Positions 12,400 through 24,200 of a DNA stretch of 64,000 nt are shown here, piece after piece (the stretch's first letter is position 1; every line of letters begins with the position of its first letter). This DNA comes from Schistocerca nitens. Lineage: Eukaryota > Arthropoda > Insecta > Orthoptera > Acrididae. Below the pieces are notes generated by a model. That model made no database searches and was not told the origin of the DNA. It saw only the letters and a list, made by a program, of their open reading frames with translations. The DNA is taken from the NCBI RefSeq assembly GCF_023898315.1, contig NC_064617.1, positions 619,805,000 to 619,868,999 on the forward strand, given 5' to 3'. Both the position numbers and the translations under genes were made by a program.

Positions 12400-13440
12400 A
12401 AGTGAGTTGTATTTCTGAAATCCTGACTGTCCCCCATTATTTTTTTACTTCCTTCTTTTGTCTATCAACTGAATGATTTCTTCTGTTGCTCATGGTTTCT
12501 CTCCAGTTACCTACCTTGTACCTACATTTGTCTTTCCACACTTCTATGATTTCTCTTTTTAGAGATGTTCATTGTTCTTCTACTGAGCTGTCTACTGAGC
12601 TATTCATTATCGCAATCTATGTAGTCTCTGAGAATTTCAAGCGGATCTCTTCACTCATTACTTCTTCCGTATCCTACTTCTTTGTTCATTTATTCTTTCT
12701 GATTAGTATCTTAAACTTCAACTTCCTCTTCATCATTAGTAAACAGTGACCTGAGACTGTATCGGCTCCTGGGTATGCCTTACAATCCAATACCTAATTT
12801 CGAAATTTCGCCTGACCATGATGTAATCTGAGATCTTTCCGCACCTCCCGGCCCCTTCCAAGTATACGTCGACCTCTTGTGATTCTTGAACAGAGCAAAC
12901 ACTATTACCAGCTGAAATTTATTGCATAACTCTAGTGATCTTTCTCGTCTTTCGTTCCCACTACCAAGCCAATATTCTCCTGTAACCTTTTTTCTACCCC
13001 TTCCCCTATAACCGCATTCCTATCCCCCATGACTGTTAGATTTTCATTTCGCCGTACGTAGTGAATTACTCGTTCAGTATCCTGGTATACTTTCTCTGTC
13101 TCTTCATCTTCTGCTTGCGACGTCGGCATGATTACCTGAACTATTCTTGGAAGCAGTGATTTGCTGTTTATCCTGATGAGAACAATCCTACCACGGAAGT
13201 GTTCACCGTAAATTGCTTGTGTCCTACCTTCCTATTCATAACAGATCCTACTTCCTTTACACCATTTTCTGGTTCTGCTGGTATTACATTATACTCATCC
13301 TTTTCTCTTCATTTCACTTCACTGACCCCAACTATATCTAGATTTTTCAGATTTTCTAGCTCCCCTATCACCCTCAAACTTCAGACATTCCACGCCTGGA
13401 TTCCAAGAGCGCTTCACTTTCGTTGATTATTTAGTCTGTT
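12400..13440 (-). mobile_element. RTE-like LINE fragment, endonuclease part
   Basis: The minus strand encodes MPTSQAEDEETEKVYQDTER and ENLTVMGDRNAVIGEGVEK (12932-13129), an AP-like endonuclease segment. It is the counterpart of the + strand pieces near 150-230 and 27900. Degraded flanking sequence continues on both sides. Broken by several stops. Confidence 0.75.
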
Positions 13441-13912
13441 TCTTATGGTCGCCTCCAGCTGGAAAGTCGCCTCTGAGAGATCCGAATGAGGTACAAGTCC
13501 TGAATCTTTCGCCAGTTGAGAGATCATCAATACACTTTTTCAGGTACAAGTCGTATGTACACTTTTTCAGGTACAAGTCGTATGTCCTGTGGATACACAT
13601 TAGATGCCTTTAATTCAGTGATTTCCATTGCCCTCTGCATTTTCATGCCGTTGATAATTGCTGCTTTTTCCGTCTTTTAGTGGCAGCTTCCCACCCCAAG
13701 GGCAAGTGAGTATCCTGAACCCAGTCCATTCGTCCGCCCTTTTTGACAAGGCCATTGACAGAATTGTGGTGACATCTTATGCCGGAAGTCCCATTGCCTA
13801 TGTTGATGAATTTTATTCGATATTTAAACGGAGGCGGGATTCGAACTCGGGACCCAAGACGTTCTGATTACTACTCAAAGACTCTACCCCTACACCACTA
13901 CTGCCATATGGT
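13441..13912 (-). repeat. Repeat with a tRNA-like end, SINE-like
   Basis: On the minus strand 13912-13836 resembles a tRNA gene. GGTGTAGGGGTAGAGTC resembles an A-box region and GGGTCCCGAGTTCGAATCCC a T-arm/B-box. The remaining 400 bases toward 13441 form a non-coding body. A 31-base direct duplication (ACACTTTTTCAGGTACAAG) lies at about 13525-13585. This is probably a dispersed element rather than a working tRNA gene, because the anticodon arm is not a clean stem. Confidence 0.5.
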
Positions 13913-14059
13913 AAGATTTGACATTTGTGACATGTTAGAACAACATGATATGGCGCACACCAAACGATTGGAAGAACTTCGAAGCATACGGGGTGATTTT
14001 TTCCACCGTGCACAAACTCCAGGGATAGATCGATGATAGGATACGGAACAGTAAAGGTC

Positions 14060-15210
14060 TAATGATCTTATATCCGGAATTGCATGGTTTCCATGTTAGA
14101 GACAATTTACTCAATCGCAGATTGTCACAGAGACCGCCGTCTAGTATTCGCTGTTCCATGCAGTCACAGTTACGGTATGCATGGTGTCCTCCTAGAGGGT
14201 CGTACTGTCCCTCATACGTCAAGCCCTAGCGCCCTCTCCTGCCAATTAACAGGTAATGTTCAAAACGATTCATTTTTCTTGCTGACTCACTTTGTACTGG
14301 TTGTGATACATCGTTGTACACTTTGGTTCCGTATTCGAATTGAGCTTGCCGAATTGGTGTTTACATAAGGATGGGCAAATGGCAACGGGCGGCGAGTAGA
14401 AATGTGGTATCAAGAGACCTGTCCCCGCCGAGAACAACCACAGCATTCAGTATTTGCAACAGTTATTCGCCGTTTCTATGAGACAGTGTCGTTTCTGGAA
14501 ACAGGAAATCATGAAGGACGTAGTCGAGATGTTCGAACACCAGACATGAGGGAAAATGTTATCAAGAATGTGGAAGGCGACCGCTGTGTCAGTAGCAGGC
14601 AGTTGGCCCGCCAGTATAGGGAAGCCAAACGACTGTGTGGAACGTTCTCTGTGACAATTGTTGCCACCCTGGTCACTTACAGCATGTGCAGGGCTGCCTA
14701 GCGACAGACTTTCCACATGGGGAGCAATTTTGTCACTGGTATCTTCACCAGGCAACCACGATTCACATATGAGTCGCCTTTACGTTGACTGGGATCTTCA
14801 TCTTTCGTAACATTCATCTGTGGTATAGTATGCAGAAACCCCATTGTATGGTGACAGCGAATTATCAGCATTGGTGCAACCGGAATGTGGGGACCAGTCT
14901 TCCAGCCACATCGCCTAACAGGCCGGAACTATCGCCATTTCTTGCCGTTGACTTTGCCGCCCCTGTTGGAAGAAATGCCATTGATGATTCGAAGGGTTAT
15001 GTGGCTGCTAGATGATGGTACCATTGTCCAATTCGCCACTAACGTCCAAACGCAACTCAATCGTAACTTCCCTGGTGTATGGATGGGACAAGGAGGCCCA
15101 TCTGCATGGTTTGCTCATTCACCGCATCTCAACTCGTGGTTATGGGGCCATCTCAAAAGTATCGTGTATGCAGAGCCCATTCCAGATATGGAGAGCCGCG
15201 CGGGGTAGCC
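14060..15210 (+). pseudogene. DUF4817-type mariner transposase, broken
   Basis: The frame at 14402-14701 contains FYETVSFLETGNHEGRSRD, VRTPDMRENVIKNVEGDRC and SSRQLARQYREAK. This is the N-terminal DNA-binding part typical of a mariner-like transposase found in many insects. Downstream frames include HWCNRNVGTSLPA and a C-terminal LWGHLKSIVYAEPIPDMESR (about 15140-15205). Multiple frame changes lie between. It ends just before the TA of the next element at 15226. The left boundary is uncertain. Confidence 0.7.
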
Positions 15211-15227
15211 CCGAGGTAGAATGTATA

Positions 15228-17329
15228 CAGGGAGGTCCATTGATAGTGATCGGGCCAAATATCTCACGAAACAAGCATCAAACGAAAAAACTACAAAGAA
15301 CGAAATTCGTCTAGCTTGAAGGGGGAAACCAGATGGCGCTATGGTTGGCCCGCTAGATGGCGCTGCCATAGGTCAAACGGATAACAACAGCGTTTTTTTA
15401 AATAGGAACCTTCATTTTTTATTACACATTCGTGTAGTACGTAAAGAAATATCAATGTGTTAGTTGGACCACTTTTTTCGCTTTGTGATAGATGGCGCTG
15501 TAATAGTCACAAACGTATAAGTACGTGGTACCGCGTAACATTCCGCCAGTGCGGACGGTATTTGTTTCGTGATACATTACCCATGTTACAATGGACCTTT
15601 ACCAACTGCGGAAAAGGTCGATATCATGTTGATGTATGGCTTTTTTGATCAGAATGCCCAACGGGCGTGTGCTATGTATGCTGTTCGGTATCCAGGACGA
15701 CATCTTCCAAGTGTCCGGACCATTCGCCGGATAGTTACGTTATTTGAGGAAACAGGAAGTGTTGAGCCACATGTGAAACGTCAACCACGACCTGCAACAA
15801 ATTATGATGCCCAAGTAGGTGTTTTAGCTGCTGTCGCTGCTAATCCGCACATCAGTAATAGACAAATTGCGAAACAATCTGGAATCTCAAAAACGTCGGT
15901 GTTGAGAATGCTACATCAACATCGATATTCCTATGCACCAGGAATTGCATGGCGACGACTTTGAACGTCGTGTACAGTTCTGCCACTGGGCACAAGAGAA
16001 ATTACGAGACGATGACAGATTTTTTGCACGCGTTCTATTTATCAACGAAGCGTCATTCACCAACAGCGGTAACGTAAAGCGGCATAATATGCACTATTGG
16101 GCAAAGGAAAATCCACAATGGCTGCCACAAATGGAACATCAGCGACCTTGACGGGTTGATTTATGGTGCGGCATTACGAGAGGAAGGATGATTGGCCCCC
16201 ATTTTGTCGATGGCAATCTAAATGGTGCAATGTAGGCCGATTTCCTACGTAATGCTCTACCGATGTTACTACAAGATGTTTCACTGCATCACAGAATGGC
16301 GATGTACTTCCAACATTATGGATGTCCGGCACACAGTTCGCGTGCGGTTGAAGCGGTATTGAATAGCATATTTCATGTCAGGTTGATTGGTCGTCTAAGC
16401 ACCATATCAGGGCCCGCACGTTCACCGGATCTGACGTCCCCGGATTTCTTTCTGTGGGGAAAGTTGAAGGATATTTGCTATCGTGATCCACCGACAACGC
16501 GTGACAACATGCGTCAGCGTATTGTCAATGCATGTGCGACATTACGGAAGGTGAACTACTCGCTGTTGAGAGGAATGTCGTTACACGTATTGCCAAATGC
16601 TTTGAGGTTGACGGACATAAAAAAAAAGAAAAAATGGTTCAAACGGCTCCGAGCACTATGGGACTTAACTTCTGAGGTCACCAGTCCCCTAGAACTTAGA
16701 ACTACTTAAACCTAACTAACCTAAGGACATCACACACAGCCATGCCCTAGGCAGGATTCGAACCTGCGGCCGTAACAGTCGCGCGGCTCCAGATTGTAGC
16801 GCGTAGAACCACTGGGCCACCCCGGCCGGCTGACGGACATAATTTTGACCATTTATTGCATTAATGTGGTATTTACAGGTAATCACGCTCTAACAGCATG
16901 CGTTCTCAGAAATGATAAGTTCACAAAGGTACATGTATCACATTGGAACAACCGAAATAAAATGTTAAAACGTACCTACGTTCTGTATTTTAATTTAAAA
17001 AACCTACCTGTTACCATCTGTTCGTCTAATATTGTGAGGCATATGTTTGTGGCTACTACAGCGCCATCTATCACAAAGCGAAAAAAGTGGTCCAACTAAA
17101 ACATTCATATTTCTTTACGTACTACACGAATATGTAATGAAAAATGGGGTTCCTATTTAAAAACCGTAGTTGATATCCGTTTGACCAATGGCAGCGCCAT
17201 CCAGCGGGCCAACCATAGCGCCATCTGGTTTCTCCCTTCAAGCTAGGCAAGTTTCGTTCTTTGTAGTTTTTTCGTTTGACGCTTATTTCGTGAGATATTT
17301 GGCCCGGTCACGATCAATGGACCACCCTG
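15228..17329 (+). mobile_element. Mariner-like DNA transposon with long terminal inverted repeats, dead, carrying a SINE
   Basis: The ends are CAGGGAGGTCCATTGATAGT and the reverse complement of CAGGGTGGTCCATTGATCGT, flanked by TA at 15226-15227 and 17330-17331. The inverted repeats extend about 290 bases on each side. The transposase lies at 15569-16620. A helix-turn-helix region (GVLAAVAANPHISNRQIAKQ) is followed by catalytic regions VLFINEASFTN and YFQHYGCPAHSS, where the first two catalytic aspartates appear replaced by N and Y. PARSPDLTSPDFFLWG then follows. One frame change near 15950 and a stop at about 16150 also break it. Its 3' end is split by the SINE at 16621-16830. Confidence 0.9.
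16621..16830 (-). mobile_element. tRNA-derived SINE inserted in the mariner-like element
   Basis: The SINE runs from an A-rich tract and GAGCACTATGGGACTTAAC to a tRNA-like GATTCGAACC segment and CCCGGCCGGC. The flanks are TGACGGACATAA at 16609-16620 and 16831-16842, a perfect 12-base target-site duplication. It interrupts the end of the transposase reading frame. Confidence 0.93.
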
Positions 17330-17514
17330 TAGATGACGTTCGAAGCATAAAAATTTTCAAAGAGACTGTAGCCGTTTTGTCCACTGCGTAGCTCATTTTC
17401 TACATGCTATGTATGGTTTTTCCATTAGGTGGTATTACTTTTGAAGTAAAATAGTGTATAATAAATGAAAACACTTTGTGAATCGCTATATTTATATTGC
17501 AACTTCTTCACCCG

Positions 17515-17700
17515 GCTTGCATGACTAGTCCTTCGTATGATGATGATCAGGTCTGAACGGAAACCGGCAATCAGTACGATGGATTCTCACCCTATTTTGA
17601 AGAAACATCAATATCTCTAGACCTGATGATAATTTGTTCATCTGACAGAAGCCGGTGATCAAAACAATAAATATACAGATCCTGATGACGTTTTCTTTTA
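17515..17700 (+). repeat. Degenerate hammerhead-like tandem pair, possible Penelope-like remnant
   Basis: CTGATGA at 17623-17629 is followed by a weak stem, GAAG, and GCCGGT (17651-17656). About 85 bases earlier, TGATGATGATCAGG is followed by GGAAACCGG (17559-17567). Both resemble the motif at 53421-53462 but lack a clean core, and the base before the second cleavage position is G, which should block cleavage. I treat it as decayed. Confidence 0.35.
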
Positions 17701-18028
17701 CTGTACCGACTTCATGTGTTAGGTTACAAAACAATATGGAAGGGTGGGAAGAAGTATTTCTCGATTTTTATTTATCTTGTTATCGTGACTTTGCACATAT
17801 CTGTCTGTAATTTTCATGACAGGTGGGGATACAAACGTCACTAAATGTTAATTGTGGACCTGGTTATGAAATAAAGTCTTTCGAGAGGAAGATTTCAACA
17901 GTAAGCTCGGATCAAGCACCAGTAAATTTCAGCGTCAGAGTACATCATGAACCTGATATTTGTCCTGGAAGTTTTTGGGATTCACGGTATTTGCAAGTTA
18001 AGCTGGCACGGCAAGCCTACGCACGACG

Positions 18029-18102
18029 TGGGCGGGAAGACACGCATATAAGGCGTCCGGGCGCCATCCTCCACGCCGCTCCCCGACGCCGACACTTCCA
18101 TC
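18029..18102 (+). promoter_or_regulatory. Core promoter and short 5' UTR of the phosphatase gene
   Basis: TATAA at 18047-18051 sits in a GC-rich stretch 52 bases before the ATG, with GGGCGGGA just upstream at about 18031-18038. A TATA box usually directs initiation 25-30 bases downstream, which puts the start near 18076 and leaves a 5' UTR of roughly 25 bases (inference). Confidence 0.55.
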
Positions 18103-18184
18103 ATGGTGCCCGCCCGGCGCACGCTGGTCCTGCTCCTGCTGGCGGCAGCTGCCACACTCGTCCAAGCCCGCCCCGCTGACGAAG
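18103..18184 (+). CDS. Alkaline phosphatase exon 1, signal peptide
   Basis: The ATG at 18103 opens a 27-residue segment with basic residues after Met (PARR), a hydrophobic core [13 protein letters not shown] and a likely cleavage after QA or ARP. This is a textbook signal peptide for entry into the secretory pathway. It ends at the donor GAAG|GTAAGC, with one base carried into the next codon (phase 1). The start is supported by the TATA box 52 bases upstream and by the first in-frame ATG. A long TC microsatellite begins about 40 bases into the intron. Confidence 0.85.
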
Positions 18185-18223
18185 GTAAGCAAGACTTCCT
18201 TCCCTCTCTTTCTTACCATCCAC

Positions 18224-18280
<57 letters not shown>

Positions 18281-21200
18281 ACTCTCTATTCCTTCTATTT
18301 CCATCCACCTCACCTCCCATCTGCTATTGAAACAAATGGTTTTATATTTCTTTTGAATTCTCCCGTTCAGGACGCGTGGCAGCTATATCGATCAAGTAGG
18401 CTACGGTATTTGCTTCTAACTCCTGTTTCCTTCTCTGTTCGTTAAATGTGGTCCTCTGCATATCACTACTTTCTTCAGTTCTTTTTGCACATGACTCGTT
18501 TTCTTCCTTTTTTGAGTTAACAGTCTGGCTCTGGTTCTGCATTGCATTCTACTGTACAACAATGTCTTCAGTTCTGCATAAACATCAATTTCATATCTAA
18601 CATAGTATTATTTTCATTTGCAATGATTTCTCTCCACAATTACCTTTCCATGTTGGTTTTCACATTATCCGTGGTAATCTCTCACCTTGTTTCAATACTT
18701 CGTCTTAAATCTCGCGAAATTTCCAGACGTATTATTCTACTTTACATTATTGTTTTTCATCAAATTAAGTTTATGTAAAGAATATGTAAATTTTCATTTC
18801 ATATCTACGAGAGTAACACTCTTAATTTTCAACATTTATTACAATACATACTATAGTTTCTTTTTCCAGTTGTGATGGTAACTATTCATTACCTGTTGTT
18901 CTTGAAAACAGTTATGACTGTGATTTCATCTTACAGTGTTTCCCTACATACTTGTTCAGACTTTTCAGTTGCTTGCCGCAAAGCTTCTAAATCACCACTT
19001 ACTATTACACTTAAACGTTCGTTAACATTTCAGATGTTGCTATTTTTTAGTGTTGCATGCACACTTTCAGCAACATTATTAATGTCCAGTGTCTCCCACA
19101 TTGTTGCGCAACGTTCTATTTCTTGATGTTGTACGCACGATTCCTGACGAAACGCAGTTACTTATTTGTTCTCCTTGTGGAGACAGACGGAAAATCGAGC
19201 AACTGCAGTACTTTTGAGAGCTACATTCTCACTAAGTAACGGTCTTGTGCTTCATATAGCTATGGTAAATTTGAGGCTTTTGAAAAGAGAACTGGACGCT
19301 CTGGGAACCTGCTATAGGAGAAAGTATTGCCCTGTAAGAATGAGTCCCTGAATCTGCTCTGCTCCTTTCTTATCTGTCAAATACTTGCATTTTTAGCTGC
19401 TTGTAAATGGTTTCTCAGTCTGTACAAAGAAGAAAGTTTAGAGAGACAGCTTTGTATTTACTTCCAGCTCTCGTAGAGCTACTTTACCTCAAAAACCATA
19501 ATAATCTATACTTTTTTTGTTTAATCGCGACGATTTGGTCACTGATAATTTCCAATCAGTGGAAGCAGTATGTGGTGAAACTTACGGTTGATGATAAGGC
19601 AATTGGAGACGAAGTATTGTTTCGAGTCGCATTAAAATGTGGAAGGAAATCGGCAATATCTTTTCAAGGAAATCGTTTGTCATTCGGCTTAGATGGCTCT
19701 AGATGGTAGAATGGGAACTGGAGCCGTACTGCTACGTGAATGAGAGAGACAGAGAGAGAGAGACAGAGAGTGATATCACGCGTGCCCTGTCGATAAGGCA
19801 CTGTGAAGATCACCAGGTGATACAATTTTCTGTTCCATACTGTTGAGACGAATCTAGACGTCAATTTCTTCCGAATAGTTCTACACATGTAATCTTATTT
19901 TCTGTTAATGTAAATGTCTTTCATTGAACCCACTTTCAACCTACCACAAACGTGAAACAGTATTATTATCGAATCCGAACTTCACGTTCAGTTCTTACAC
20001 ACTTCAGTTCACAATGAACGCCATCAGAGCAAGAAGGGGGTGTTTAACCTTAGCTAGCTCAACTTGTCCTACAGAAAAGAAAATGATATTACGTAAAAGC
20101 GTATGTATAAATGTAGCCCCATAACGAAGTAAAGTATTATGTACGCTGATGTGTATCTATAAAGGTAGCCCCATAACGAAGTAAAGTATTATGTACGCTG
20201 ACGAAACCATTATGACCGCTTGTTCAGTTGCGTGTTGATCCACCCTTTGCAACGTTATTTAGCAGCGATTGTGCATAGCATGGATTCTACAAGTCCTTGG
20301 TAGGTTTGTGGCGGTATGTGGTATCGGAATCTTACATATTTATTTTTTGAGTCATATTCTACCTGGTCTGATGCTGCCCGCCACGAATTCCTATCCTGTG
20401 CTAACTGACTTATCTCAGAGTAGCACTTGTAACCTACGCCCTCAATTATTTGCTGGATGTATTACAGTCTCTGTCTACGAGTACAGTTTGTACCCTGTAC
20501 GGCTCCTCTAGTAGCACGGAAGTTATTCCCTGATGTCTTAACAGATACTCTACCATCCTGTCATTGTGTGTCTACGCTTAGGTCACCCAAAAATAGCACC
20601 CAATAAGAGTCCTGGGCGGTTTTCTTCCAAGTTCAGTTCAACGGAATTTAGTGGCCAAGATATCAACGTTACTTCAATGTCAAGTTCCTCAAACCACCGT
20701 AGCACTATTATCTCTCTGTAGCACGGGCAGTTGTTTTGCTGGAAGTTGCCATCGCTGTCCGGGAAGACATCAAGCATGACGACATGCGTGATGTGATGCC
20801 CGCATAGTCCACAGCTGTCACAGTGCCTTCGATTACCACCTCAGGTCTCATTTGAAATCAGATAAATGTCCCACATTCCATAATACTGGCCCCACCGGCC
20901 TGCGTCCGCGGTACACTACATTTTTCCAGCAGCCATTCGGCTTGATGAAGGCGGATCCGGCCATGACCATCGACCTGGTGTAAGAAAAGAAACGAAAGGA
21001 ACGTCATTCACGCCACCACGTGACACGTTTCCATTGCTCTACGTTACAGCCTTGATGCGTGATGACGCTGTCCCCGCTGCGGTCGCAATTGGCGATTTTT
21101 TTGGTTGAACGTAGGAAAACGTGAGGGCCCTCCGCTGTGGAGCCTCATGATCAATATCGTGCGCTGAATGGCGTGCTCCGAAGCCCTTGCGCCTGCACCA

Positions 21201-24200
21201 CCGTTGTACTCTGACGTCATACATGCCTCAGATCCGTATCTATCCTGACTTACCTAGCTGACAAGCATCCTGTCTCCATATACTGCGATGAACTGTGGAC
21301 ACGCAACCCTTCATCGCCTATTCGTGTTTTCGCGGTCCTTCAGCCACTTTTCTCAGACGCTCCTTCTCAAACGCTGTCGATAGCAATTTAGCCATTGCCG
21401 AAGCCTCTTATGCCTTTGGTTTTCCAAATTAGCGGCCAGTCATCGCTAGAATGATCTCACATTCGCCTTTGTTTCACTTACGTGCTTTCCTCACTGCGCC
21501 ACGAGCCCGCAACACTTCCGGACGACATTCAGTCTCGCGTTGGGTAGTAGTCACAATGTTTCCGCTCATCGGTGCAGAATACCTCGTCTAGAACAAGCGA
21601 GTAACGTAATCTCAGTAAGAAAATAATGAATAAACTGGTTAAAACGAGTCTTTCGGCCAGTGAGCCCATGGTGGCTTCTACTACGTTTCGGGATTCCTGC
21701 CCAAAGGTACGATGATTTGAAAAGCCTAGTCATTACTCATAGCGACATACGAAATAACTGAATTTGGAAGCGAGGAGCAGCATAGTTGCTAATCATGAAA
21801 CTTGTTAGTATAGATACTTACCTGTCAGAAATCGAGATAAAAGTTGGGGCTGCGAGACATGTAGCCAAAGGGAAAAGCCGATCATAGTTGTACAGGCACA
21901 GAATGGCTCACCATGCAGCTGTGAGATTTCAGTGCAATGATTAATGCTGTGTATTATTGACTCATGTCCAATTCCTAACCTGGAAGAACTAATGTCAAAA
22001 TTAGCTCGTGGTTTGAACTGTGTCAAACTGGATCATAAAGAAGCCTGTTTGTAAATCCCTTTGGATAAAAGCACACAAAGATGTATGATGATGAATACTC
22101 GATTTGGTGCATGCCATTACAAATGGTTACCCTTTGGAATAGCAAGCAAACCAAGTTTGTTCCAGCAGTGTTTAGAATACTTAATGTGGAAAGCTCCAAA
22201 CACTGTGCACTACCTTGGTGACATATTTATCAATGGTCTCAGACACAACTCCAGAGGAACCCTTGCAAAATTTTGAATGTTTTCTAAATTCTACAAGCAG
22301 GAAATCTGTAATGCAACAAAGACACATGCATCTTATTTCAAAGCGAAGTACAGTACTTAAGGTACATATTATCTGCACATGGCATCAAGCCAGTGCTGCA
22401 GCACACTAACACCAATAAAAAAACTTCCTGCTCCCATAGACTTTAGGCAGTTACATTCCATGTCAGGACAAATAAATTATCAGCAGAAGTTCCTCCCATA
22501 TGCAGCTACCATCAATGAATCACTGCACAAGTTTTTATGAACTGGCATTAAACAGAACTGTAACAGTGACTGTCAACGCATGCTTAATAAATTAAAACAG
22601 TTTTTGCGTGACTCCAAATGTCAACTTCTTAACACTTCGGGGTTGTAGGTTCAGAAGAAGAACGTTTTGAGCACAGTGTTGTCTGATAGCGAATCATGGA
22701 CAGCAGGAAACCGGAACAAAAGAGAATCGATGCAATTGAGATGTGTGCTACAGAATAATGTTGAAAACTAGGTGCACTGACAAGGTAAGGAACGCGGAGA
22801 TACTCCCCGGAATCGCGGAAGAAAGGAACATATGGAAAACTCTGAAAAGAAGAAGGAACATGAAGACAGCACATGTGTAATGATATCATGGAAAAACCTC
22901 CATGCTAATTGAGGGCAAACTCTGTAGACTGGAATACACCCAGCAAATAACTGAGGACTTTGGGTGCAGGTGCTTCCGTGAGTTGGTGGTTGGCGCTGGA
23001 GAGGTATTCGTGACGGGCTGTATCAGACCAGTGAAAAGACTAAAACAAAGCAAAAAATAAGAAACAAAACTGGGCATGAACTATGTGGGGCAGTCTAGTT
23101 CCCTGTTCTGACAGTTTCCTCTTTTGTGATTCACTCTTTGCTGCGGTAGGACAGAGCCAACCGGTGTATCATCTAGTTGGTTATTTAGCCCGACATCTTC
23201 ACCCTGAGCTGTGGATCCGGAACAAGTTTGCCATCTAGAAAGACTTTCGATCTTAATTTCTGTTATGCCCTGGATGAGTAAAGGCAGTCGTTTGGGCTTT
23301 AATGTTTTCACCTTTACATTCTGTCACCTATTTATGGGTTCACACGCACAACAAAAATTCTTCATTTTTTTTTGTCGTCTAAAAATTACGAATTTTCAGT
23401 CTATGTTTCTGTCTAAATTTGAATACACTGCTGGAGTCTGCATAGGAAATAGAAATTAGTTAACATCAGCAAAATTCGTTCATATGAAACGTCTGGTTTT
23501 TGATAATGAACTACGGAAGTTGTATATAGGTGCGCAGACAGAGTGTGTATTCCCTTGACTAAAAGTTGCCATCACTTTGTGAATGTGGTTCACAATCCGT
23601 AATTTGAGTCTCTCGACGAGTATTGTTGACAAGCGTCTCCTCCGCTTCTGAATATTTCGCCGAACGTTGCTGTAGTCCTGTAAATGATATCTTCACAGCA
23701 AGTTTTCTGTAATTCCTTAAGCCCCACAGTACACGGAATGTCGTGTCTTGCAACCATGTGGTTATTCTATCTTAATGATATAACAGAACAGCCATATCTC
23801 TCTGTCCTTATCTGTTGTTTGCTGCAAACTGTGGCACTGTAAACTGCACGCAGAGAGATTAATACAGTCGGTGCCTGGATGACCTGCTCTTCCAGCTTAG
23901 CGCATAGAGCGCTTTCTTCGAGACAGAGTCGTCAGAGAGGGTCGTACAGAACCGACGCCCTGGGTTATCGACCACTGTCGGAGGACAACGGTCGGCCTGA
24001 ACGTGGTTTTCATGCGATAGAAGCAAATGACTTTTTCTCAATCTCCCCTCCATAAAAATTTCACACGCAATAGTTACAATACGATAACACTCCAAACGTG
24101 CTCGATTCACAGACACATCACGTACACATGTTTCGACCGTTACGTTAACGGATACGTGCGGTGGAAGGGAAAGAATACTTTCACAATGTTAAAGTAACTA

